From the NCBI GenBank assembly GCA_017399945.1, contig JAFQAQ010000005.1, positions 1 to 64,000 on the forward strand: 64,000 bases of DNA, in the 5' to 3' direction. The position numbers were made by a program, and so were the translations under genes. The DNA is from Clostridia bacterium. Lineage in GTDB: Bacteria > Bacillota > Clostridia > Christensenellales > Borkfalkiaceae. Below are positions 15,995-23,373 of this stretch, in pieces. The notes under the pieces are model-generated. The model was not told the origin of the DNA and did no database searches. It saw only the letters and a program-made list of their open reading frames with translations. Position 1 is the stretch's first letter; the number at the start of each line of letters is the position of its first letter.

Positions 15995-17746
15995 TTGAAC
16001 AAACAATATCAATGGGCAACTGAAGATATCTTTACGACTGATGCCGAGTGGAATAAAACTTTAGAAGAGATTGATAAAAAAATAGATTTTTCAGAGTTTA
16101 AGGGTAAACTAAATAAAGCCGAAAACTATCTTGCTCTACAAAAAAAGATAGAAAGCATTGGTTCGGTTATAGAAAAACTTTCAGTTTACGCTATGATGAA
16201 ACACGACGAAGACACCACCAACAGTCTTTACGATTCCTTTAACTCCAAAATCTACGGAATTTATGCAAAGTTTTCTTCAAGTTTAGCTTTTGTACAACCC
16301 GAACTTATTTCTCTAGACCAAGAAGTGTTAAAAAGTTATATAAACAATACGAGTCTTAGCGAATACGATTATTCGTTAAAATGCTTGTTAAAAGAAAAGG
16401 CGCACGTTCTTTCAGCCGATCAAGAAGCACTTTTGGCGGCAGGTGGTGAAGTGTTTAGCAGTTTTAGGGATATTTTTACCAAGATAGATAACGCCGACCT
16501 TCCTTTGGGAAAGATTAAAGTTGATAATAAAACCGTTCAATTAACCCATGGAACGTATTCAATGCTTTTGCAGAACACCGACGTAAAGGTGAGGCAAAAA
16601 GCATTTAAAAAGTATTATAAAGCGTATATTTCCTTGATAAACGTAATATCTTCCACCTATTACGCAAGCGTTAAAAAGAACGTTTATCTTGCAAAAGCAA
16701 GAAAATATCCTTCGGCAATGGCTTCGGCGCTTGCAGGGGAAGACGTTCCTGAAATCGTTTATAAAAATCTTTTAACTAACGTTAAAAAAGCCCTTCCAGA
16801 CCTTCACGCATATATGGGCGAAAAGAAAAAGGCGTTAGGACTTGATAAAATGCATATGTACGATATATACGTACCAACCGTTGAAGGCGTTGATTTAAAA
16901 CTAGAATACGACGACGCGTACTCGTTGGTTGTAGAAGGTCTTGCTTGCTTGGGAAGTGAATACCAACAATTACTTTTAAAAGCAAAAGAAGACCGTTGGA
17001 TAGACGTTTATGAAAGGAGTGGCAAAAGGAGTGGCGCTTATAGCGTAGCCGTTTATAATATCCATCCATACGTATTACTAAACTATCAAAAAACCACCCA
17101 CGACGTATTTACCATTGCTCACGAAATGGGGCATAGTTTACACTCTTATTTTTCTAACAAAAACCAACCTTATGCGAAAGCAGATTACACCATATTCGTT
17201 GCCGAAGTTGCAAGTACGGTTAACGAAGTGTTGCTTATAAAACACCTACTAAAAACGGCAAAAGATGATAAACTTAAAAAGTATTTGCTTTCATATTTAC
17301 TAGAAATGATAAGAACCACCCTTTTCCGTCAAACGCAGTTTTCGGAATTTGAAGACTACGCGCATAAACAAGTAGAAAAAGGAGTACCGCTTACAAAAGA
17401 TAGTCTTTGCAAAGCTTATCTAAAACTAAACAAAAAATATTACGGTAAAAATATCGTTCACGATAAAGAAATAAAATACGAATGGGCTAGAATACCGCAT
17501 TTTTATAGAGCGTTTTACGTTTATAAATATGCAACCGGTATAATAAGCGCACTGTCCATAGCAAGACGAATTTTAGAAGAAGGACAAACGGCAGTTGACG
17601 ATTACTTTAAGTTTTTGTCGTCCGGTGGCTCTGACAGTCCGGTAGAACTACTTAAAATTGCAGGCGTGGACCTAACTCAAGAAAAACCTTATCAAGACGC
17701 TTTCGCCGAGTTTAAATCGGCGCTAGAAGCGTTCGTAAAACTGTAA
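15995..17746 (+). CDS. pepF: Oligoendopeptidase F
   Basis: 583 residues, M3-family zinc metallopeptidase of the cytoplasm that cuts short peptides. The zinc motif HEMGH is in FTIAHEMGHSLHSYFS near residue 380, with the third ligand expected in the following VAEVASTVNEV. The start is TTG at 15995 with an AGGGG site 8 nt upstream; no ATG is positioned as well. Length and motifs match the family. It lies in the long operon, 18 nt before dnaB. Confidence 0.93.
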   Translation: MNKQYQWATEDIFTTDAEWNKTLEEIDKKIDFSEFKGKLNKAENYLALQKKIESIGSVIEKLSVYAMMKHDEDTTNSLYDSFNSKIYGIYAKFSSSLAFVQPELISLDQEVLKSYINNTSLSEYDYSLKCLLKEKAHVLSADQEALLAAGGEVFSSFRDIFTKIDNADLPLGKIKVDNKTVQLTHGTYSMLLQNTDVKVRQKAFKKYYKAYISLINVISSTYYASVKKNVYLAKARKYPSAMASALAGEDVPEIVYKNLLTNVKKALPDLHAYMGEKKKALGLDKMHMYDIYVPTVEGVDLKLEYDDAYSLVVEGLACLGSEYQQLLLKAKEDRWIDVYERSGKRSGAYSVAVYNIHPYVLLNYQKTTHDVFTIAHEMGHSLHSYFSNKNQPYAKADYTIFVAEVASTVNEVLLIKHLLKTAKDDKLKKYLLSYLLEMIRTTLFRQTQFSEFEDYAHKQVEKGVPLTKDSLCKAYLKLNKKYYGKNIVHDKEIKYEWARIPHFYRAFYVYKYATGIISALSIARRILEEGQTAVDDYFKFLSSGGSDSPVELLKIAGVDLTQEKPYQDAFAEFKSALEAFVKL

Positions 17747-17764
17747 TTAACACAGGAGATAAAT

Positions 17765-19252
17765 ATGGCAACAACCAAAAAAACCAACAATTTTATGGGC
17801 GATATGCCTCATAGTCTAGAAGCCGAACAAGCACTTCTTGGGTGTTTGCTTTTAGATACTAGAATACAAGTAGAGGTAGCTTCTTTTTTGAAGGAAGAGG
17901 ATTTTTACGCAGAGTCTCATAAGCACGTGTTCAGGGCAATGGAAGGTATAATAAAAAACAATCTTCCCGTTGACCTTGTAACGCTTACAGACGCCCTCGA
18001 AAAACAAGGAAACCTTGAAAACGCAGGTGGAATTAACTATATAGTTGAACTTACTAACGTTATGCCGTCTTCTGCAAACTATCAAAGATATCTAGAAATA
18101 GTTACTAGGGATAGTATGTTGCGTAAACTTATCGTAGGCGCTGCCGACATTATAGAAAATTGTAGAACTAGTACGGACAAGGTAACTTCTCTTGCTCTTG
18201 CTGAAAAAACCGTTTTTGATATTTCAAACACGGCTGACACTAGCAGTGTTGTAAGTATTGGTAAAGTTTTACCCGACGTTATGATAAAACTAGACGAACT
18301 TAGCAAAGATAAGTCGGCTTATAAGGGAATAAAGACCGGTTACAAGGGATTGGACTATTTACTTAACGGAGTACATAAGAGCGACCTTATGATACTCGCT
18401 GCGCGTCCTGCCGTTGGTAAAACGTCTTTTGCAATGAATATCGTTGAAAACATTGCTTTGCAAGGATATTCTTGCGCGGTATTCTCATTGGAAATGAGTA
18501 AAGAACAACTTGCCGAAAGAATGCTTTTCTCGGTTGCAGGCGTAAGCATGGAAAACGCAACTAAGGGAAAACTTAATAAAACCGAATGGAGAAAAGTTGC
18601 AAGGGCAAGAGAATTACTTGCTCCTGCAAAGATTTACATAGACGATTCGGCAGTTATAACTCCATCTGAACTTATATCAAAATGCCGTAGAATTAAACGT
18701 AAATATGGGCTAGACTTCGTTATGGTCGATTATATTCAACTTATGACACCAGACGCAAAACGTAGAAGCGCAGAAGCAAATCGTCAACAAGAAATAACTG
18801 AAATTTCTAGACAATTAAAGATTTTAGCAAAAGAAGTGGACGTTCCGGTTCTTGCTCTTTCGCAATTATCTCGTGCGGTAGAAACTAGAAAGGGTAGACC
18901 ACAACTATCCGACCTTCGTGAATCGGGTGCGATAGAACAAGACGCAGATATAGTTATCTTTATTCATAGACCAGACCGTGTTGCTACCGAAAAAGACCTT
19001 GCCGAAGGAAAGGTTAAAAAGAACGTTGCTGAAATTTTGATAGAAAAACACAGAAGTGGTCCTACCGGTATGGTTCAACTATACTTCAAGGGTGAATGCA
19101 CCAAGTTCGTTAACCTAAATAACGAAACGGGAGAACCCGAAGGTGAAGAAGACGGACAATCGGTAAAGGGTGAAACTTATATTGAAGGCTACGAAGACCT
19201 TCCCGTTTCCGATTTTGACGCTCCACCAGAACAAGACGACGACATCTTTTAA
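17765..19252 (+). CDS. dnaB: Replicative DNA helicase
   Basis: 495 residues. A DnaB N-terminal domain starts at MPHSLEAEQALLGCLL, and the RecA-like ATPase carries Walker A ARPAVGKTSF near residue 217 (a variant of the usual ARPGMGKT). Then FVMVDYIQLM (Walker B), LALSQLSRAVE and SDLRESGAIEQDAD follow. The ring helicase unwinds DNA at the fork. The C-terminal tail is acidic. A GGAG site lies upstream. The initiation protein at 8.9-10.5 kb is its likely loading partner. Confidence 0.97.
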   Translation: MATTKKTNNFMGDMPHSLEAEQALLGCLLLDTRIQVEVASFLKEEDFYAESHKHVFRAMEGIIKNNLPVDLVTLTDALEKQGNLENAGGINYIVELTNVMPSSANYQRYLEIVTRDSMLRKLIVGAADIIENCRTSTDKVTSLALAEKTVFDISNTADTSSVVSIGKVLPDVMIKLDELSKDKSAYKGIKTGYKGLDYLLNGVHKSDLMILAARPAVGKTSFAMNIVENIALQGYSCAVFSLEMSKEQLAERMLFSVAGVSMENATKGKLNKTEWRKVARARELLAPAKIYIDDSAVITPSELISKCRRIKRKYGLDFVMVDYIQLMTPDAKRRSAEANRQQEITEISRQLKILAKEVDVPVLALSQLSRAVETRKGRPQLSDLRESGAIEQDADIVIFIHRPDRVATEKDLAEGKVKKNVAEILIEKHRSGPTGMVQLYFKGECTKFVNLNNETGEPEGEEDGQSVKGETYIEGYEDLPVSDFDAPPEQDDDIF

Positions 19253-19253
19253 T

Positions 19254-20243
19254 ATGACTACGCAAATATTACCAATAACGAACGAGAGCCTTGAACTTGC
19301 CAAACAACTTTTGTCTAATGGACAAGTAGTTGGTATCCCAACTGAAACGGTTTACGGATTGGGTGCTGTTGCAACCGACTCTTTGGCGGTTAAAAAAATT
19401 TTTGAAGTAAAGGGAAGACCTTCTGATAATCCGTTGATTGCACACGTGCACAAAGATTATGACCTAACTAAACTGGTGGAAATAAATCATCCTTACGTAT
19501 ATCGTCTTATGCAAGAGTTTATGCCGGGACCGTTAACCCTAGTTATGCAAAGCAAGGGCGTGGTTTGTAAGGAAGCGGTTTGTGGTGGAGATACCTTGGC
19601 AATAAGAATGCCTTCGCACGAGGGTTGTCAGCAATTGCTTAAAATTTTAGATATGCCGGTAGTTGCTCCAAGCGCTAATCTATCAAAACACACTAGCCCC
19701 GTTACTGCGCGTCACGTTTATAACGACCTGAACGGATTAGTTCCTTTGATACTAGACGGTGGAAAAAGTACGGGAGGGATTGAAAGCACGGTTTTAGACG
19801 TAACGGGCGAAGTTCCACGGATTTTAAGAGCAGGGCTTGTTACTAAGGAAATGATAGAGAGTGTTACGGGGAAATGTTTAATTGCTATGCATAAGGAAGG
19901 AGATAAGGTAAAATCTCCGGGTGTAAAGTACAAACATTACAAACCAAACTGTCAAACGGCACTTTTTACCGAAGAACAAATCGATAAGGTCAACTTGTTA
20001 TACGAACAAGCCTTAAAAGACGGTCAAAAACCGTATATTATGTGTAGAAGTGATTTAATAGGAGAGTTTAAGGGTAAAAACGTGCTCGATTTAGGAAAAA
20101 CACCTAAGGAAATAGCTTCTAATTTATATGATAAATTATTGGAAGGCGAAAAAATTGCCGACCTTATAATAGCCGTAGAAATGCCTAACGAACAGGGCGT
20201 TTATATGGGAATAATGAATAGATTAAGGAAATCTTGCGGATGA
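19254..20243 (+). CDS. sua5: L-threonylcarbamoyladenylate synthase
   Basis: 329 residues from ATG 19254, which lies one base after the dnaB stop; the frame is open upstream but only inside dnaB. It makes threonylcarbamoyl-AMP for t6A modification of ANN-decoding tRNAs. A YrdC domain (GIPTETVYGLGA, KGRPSDNPL, PVVAPSANLS) is joined by the KSPGVKYKHYKP linker to a C-terminal Sua5 domain, so it is the long type (Bacillus YwlC). No Shine-Dalgarno is evident, which suggests coupling to dnaB translation. It overlaps ywlE by 4 nt (ATGA). Confidence 0.95.
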   Translation: MTTQILPITNESLELAKQLLSNGQVVGIPTETVYGLGAVATDSLAVKKIFEVKGRPSDNPLIAHVHKDYDLTKLVEINHPYVYRLMQEFMPGPLTLVMQSKGVVCKEAVCGGDTLAIRMPSHEGCQQLLKILDMPVVAPSANLSKHTSPVTARHVYNDLNGLVPLILDGGKSTGGIESTVLDVTGEVPRILRAGLVTKEMIESVTGKCLIAMHKEGDKVKSPGVKYKHYKPNCQTALFTEEQIDKVNLLYEQALKDGQKPYIMCRSDLIGEFKGKNVLDLGKTPKEIASNLYDKLLEGEKIADLIIAVEMPNEQGVYMGIMNRLRKSCG

Positions 20244-20686
20244 AACTAAAAAGGATAACCTTCGTATGTACGGGGAATACTTGCCGTAGTCCTATGGCGG
20301 AAATCATCTTGAAAAATAAACTTAAACTCGCTGGAATTAAAGGTGTAATGGTCACTAGTGCGGGTACGACGGCAATAGACGGGGAGAAGATGAGTAAAAA
20401 TTCTGCCCAAGCATTAAAAAAACTTGGATACAAACCGTACGGGTTTAAATCCAAGCGATTAACAGCCGCTATACTACTAAAAAGCGACCTTACCGTGTGT
20501 ATGACGACGGCGCATAAAATCGGAATATCAAACTTTCCGGGCGTGTATTCAGTCAGCGAATTAACGGGGAGAAGGGACGTTTCCGATCCCTACGGTGGCG
20601 ATTTATCCGTTTATTTGCAAACGCTATACGAAATTGAAGATTTATGTAACGAAATCGTTGCGATAATACTAAAAAACAAGGAGTAA
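20240..20686 (+). CDS. ywlE: Protein-arginine-phosphatase (YwlE-type low-molecular-weight phosphatase)
   Basis: 148 residues from ATG 20240, which overlaps the sua5 stop and has AAGGAA 9 nt upstream; a TTG at 20234 is too close to that site. The P-loop is CTGNTCRSPMAE with nucleophile Cys10, Arg16 and the general acid Asp in DPYGG. The residue after Asn is Thr14. In Bacillus YwlE the matching Thr11 gives phospho-arginine specificity, while tyrosine phosphatases have Ile there. It is expected to reverse McsB phosphorylation; mcsB is encoded 2 kb downstream in the same operon. Confidence 0.88.
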   Translation: MKLKRITFVCTGNTCRSPMAEIILKNKLKLAGIKGVMVTSAGTTAIDGEKMSKNSAQALKKLGYKPYGFKSKRLTAAILLKSDLTVCMTTAHKIGISNFPGVYSVSELTGRRDVSDPYGGDLSVYLQTLYEIEDLCNEIVAIILKNKE

Positions 20687-20691
20687 CAACA

Positions 20692-21144
20692 ATGAAAATA
20701 GCAATCGGTTGCGATCACGGTGGAATAAAACTAAAACCTGTTCTTATTGATTACCTAAAAAAGAATGCCATTGAATATCAAGATTTTGGTACCTACGGGG
20801 AAGAATCGGTTGATTATAACGATTTTGGCTTGGCTGTTGCAAACGTCGTGGCTAAAAAAGAGTTTGATTTAGGTATATTGATTTGTGGCACGGGAATTGG
20901 AATGAGTATCGTTGCTAACAAAGTAAAAGGAGTTCGTTGTGGACACTGTCACGACGTGTTTTCGGCTAAGATGACAAGGCTTCATAACGATGCGAACGTT
21001 TTGGCTTTGGGGGAAAGGGTGGTAGGACCGGGACTTATGATTGAAATAGTTGATGCGTTTATAAACACTCCTTTTAGTAACGAACAAAGACATCAACGTA
21101 GGGTAGATAAAATTTTAGAGTTAGAAAAAGAAAATTTCAAATAA
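20692..21144 (+). CDS. rpiB: Ribose-5-phosphate isomerase B
   Basis: 150 residues. It interconverts ribose 5-phosphate and ribulose 5-phosphate. The pattern is MKIAIGCDHGGIKLK at the start, then a CGTGIGMS phosphate/active-site loop near residue 65 containing the catalytic Cys, and GHCHD with a further conserved His. The order sua5-ywlE-rpiB matches ywlC-ywlE-ywlF of Bacillus. It starts 5 nt after ywlE with a GGAG site. Confidence 0.95.
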   Translation: MKIAIGCDHGGIKLKPVLIDYLKKNAIEYQDFGTYGEESVDYNDFGLAVANVVAKKEFDLGILICGTGIGMSIVANKVKGVRCGHCHDVFSAKMTRLHNDANVLALGERVVGPGLMIEIVDAFINTPFSNEQRHQRRVDKILELEKENFK

Positions 21145-21154
21145 GAGGGAAATT

Positions 21155-22030
21155 ATGCAAAAAGTAACCAAAGCAGTAATACCTGCTGCTGGTTTAGGCA
21201 CTAGGTTTTTACCTATTACCAAGGCCGTTCCAAAACCCATGCTTTCGGTTTTGGATAAACCGACTATTCAGTACATAGCAGAAGAGTTGTTGTCGGTGGG
21301 GATTGAAGACGTTATTATCGTAGTAAGTCCCGGCTCGGACGTTATTGAAAAACATTTCGGAAGGGCTGACGCGTTAGAACAAAGGCTTTTAGAAGACGGA
21401 AAAACAAAACTTTACGAAATAGCAAAACAAACAAGAAGATTTAACGTTACTTTCGTTGAACAAAAAGTTGCTAACGGTCTAGCAGGCGCAATTTTATGCG
21501 CAGAGCCATACGTTGGAGATCAACCTTTTGCTCTATTATTAGGAGACGAGCTTTTACACGCTGAAAACGGTCAAACTCCATGTATAAAACGTTTGGTAGA
21601 CGTTTATGAAAAGACAGGAAAAAGCGTTATTGCTACTATGGAAGTGTTTGGTGATGACGTTAGCAAATACGGTAACGTCGGCGTAGGTGACGAAACTGAT
21701 GGAATTATAACCGTCAACGGAATAGTTGAAAAACCTTCGGTTAACGACGCGCTTTCTAATTACGCTATTATAGGAAGATACGTTCTATCCGGCGAAGTTA
21801 TGGGTAGACTTAAAAACCTTAAACCTAGAAACAACGAAATCTATTTAACCGACGTTTTAGACGATTTAACGAGAGAAAATAAACTTTTAGCAAGTTGTTT
21901 TGAAGGCGAGCGTTTTGACGTTGGTGATAAGTTTGGATATATACGCGCAAACGTGGAATTTGCCTTGCGCAGTGATGAAATCAAAGAACAAACTGCCCAA
22001 TATATTAAGGAATTAGCAAAAGGACTATAA
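21155..22030 (+). CDS. galU: UTP-glucose-1-phosphate uridylyltransferase
   Basis: 291 residues. It makes UDP-glucose for envelope polysaccharides and glycolipids. The nucleotide-binding signature AAGLGTRFLPITKAVPKPML is at the N terminus, with LLGDELLH near residue 125 and VEKPSVND near 193. Length matches GtaB/GalU. It lies between rpiB (10 nt) and mcsA (9 nt), so it splits the ywlE and mcsA-mcsB-clpC parts of the operon. Confidence 0.95.
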   Translation: MQKVTKAVIPAAGLGTRFLPITKAVPKPMLSVLDKPTIQYIAEELLSVGIEDVIIVVSPGSDVIEKHFGRADALEQRLLEDGKTKLYEIAKQTRRFNVTFVEQKVANGLAGAILCAEPYVGDQPFALLLGDELLHAENGQTPCIKRLVDVYEKTGKSVIATMEVFGDDVSKYGNVGVGDETDGIITVNGIVEKPSVNDALSNYAIIGRYVLSGEVMGRLKNLKPRNNEIYLTDVLDDLTRENKLLASCFEGERFDVGDKFGYIRANVEFALRSDEIKEQTAQYIKELAKGL

Positions 22031-22039
22031 AGGATAATT

Positions 22040-22357
22040 ATGCTTGAAAAAACTTGTAGCCGTTGTGGTTATACTTTTTCACAGTTTAAAAGAACGGGAT
22101 TGTTTGGTTGCCCCGATTGTTATCAGGAGTTTTATAAAGAACTTCTGCCGACTTTGCGTTCTATACAAAAAGACGTTTACCACGCGGGAAACAAGCCTAA
22201 GTATAGCGTAGAAGACAAAGAGCTTTTGTCTGAATATAAGCGTTTAATGGAAGAAAAAGAACTTGCCGGTATTGAGGGAAGATTTTCGGATATGGCTAGC
22301 ATTTCAGAAAAAATATCTTACGTTATCGAGCAACTTAAAGTAAGGGGACTAATCTAA
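22040..22357 (+). CDS. mcsA: McsA-like activator of protein arginine kinase, short form
   Basis: 105 residues. It contains one zinc-binding half, CSRCGYTF-x9-GCPDC, and a C-terminal UvrB/UvrC-type helical motif (about residues 62-100). Bacillus McsA is about 185 residues with an additional N-terminal CxxC pair of motifs, which are missing here. Its role is to bind and activate McsB. The last base of its stop is the first base of the mcsB start (22357). No ctsR gene is found upstream, where it usually lies. Confidence 0.88.
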   Translation: MLEKTCSRCGYTFSQFKRTGLFGCPDCYQEFYKELLPTLRSIQKDVYHAGNKPKYSVEDKELLSEYKRLMEEKELAGIEGRFSDMASISEKISYVIEQLKVRGLI

Positions 22358-23370
22358 TGGAAGCAGTGCAATCGGGACTACTAGAAGGAACGGTTATAAC
22401 TAGCAGAATTAGATTGGCTAGAAACTTGCAAAATTTTAATTTTTGCATAACCAACCCTCAACTAGCAAAGGACGTAGTAAAAAAAGTATATCGTGCGTTA
22501 GTTAAAACGGATACTTTCAACCTATATTTTGCATCAAATCTTTCCGATTTAGTGTTAGAAGGTATGAAAGAAAGGCATTTGATAAGTAACGCACTTATAA
22601 AAAACAAGCAGTTTGGCGCGGCTCTTATAAATGAAAAGAAGGACGTTTCCGTGATGGTTCACGAAGAAGACGTTATAAGAGAACAATGTTTTATGAAAGG
22701 CTTGTGTTTGAGCGAGGCGTATAAACGTATAAGCGCGATTGACGATGCCATTTCAAAAAACCTTGACCTTGCTTTTGATCATAAACTAGGCTATCTGACG
22801 GCTTGCCCAACTAATTTAGGTACGGGATTACGCGCTTCGGTAATGTTGTTTTTGCCTGCGCTTACCGAGGGTGGAAAGATAAACGCCTTAGCGCAAGAAC
22901 TTTCACAACTTGGTTTAACCATTAGGGGAATATACGGCGAAGGCACGAAAGCAGAGGGCTTTACCTATCAAGTGAGTAACGAAGTTACGTTAGGCGTTAG
23001 TGAATACCAAATACTACGTTCGGTGGAAGAAGCCGTTATAAGAATATGTAAGGCTGAAAGGGAAGAAAAAGACAGACTATACAGCCGAAAACAACTTAAA
23101 ACCATGGATAAAGCAAGAAAGGCTTTTGGAATACTTACTAACTCGGTACTCCTTGGCTATGAGGAATTTTTATCATTAGTTGCCCAAGTTAAACTCGGCG
23201 CAATGCTTGGCATGATAAATATAAGTGATATTAGTCAAATAGACGATTTGATCGTGATGGTAAGACCGGCGGTTTTATGTGAACAATATCAAAGAAAACT
23301 TTCCGCGATAGACAGAGATTTGTTTAGAGCGGAAATAGTAAGTAATAAACTACTAAAAATAAAGGAGTAG
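22357..23370 (+). CDS. mcsB: Protein-arginine kinase
   Basis: 337 residues (Bacillus McsB is about 360). It phosphorylates arginines on damaged or regulatory proteins, tagging them for ClpCP. It has the guanido-kinase phosphagen fold: TSRIRLARNLQNF near residue 16, the catalytic region CPTNLGTGLRASVMLFLPAL near residue 150 with its conserved Cys, and a late R-rich ATP-binding helix. It overlaps mcsA by 1 nt and is 3 nt before clpC, so all three are translated from one message. Confidence 0.96.
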   Translation: MEAVQSGLLEGTVITSRIRLARNLQNFNFCITNPQLAKDVVKKVYRALVKTDTFNLYFASNLSDLVLEGMKERHLISNALIKNKQFGAALINEKKDVSVMVHEEDVIREQCFMKGLCLSEAYKRISAIDDAISKNLDLAFDHKLGYLTACPTNLGTGLRASVMLFLPALTEGGKINALAQELSQLGLTIRGIYGEGTKAEGFTYQVSNEVTLGVSEYQILRSVEEAVIRICKAEREEKDRLYSRKQLKTMDKARKAFGILTNSVLLGYEEFLSLVAQVKLGAMLGMINISDISQIDDLIVMVRPAVLCEQYQRKLSAIDRDLFRAEIVSNKLLKIKE

Positions 23371-23373
23371 ACA

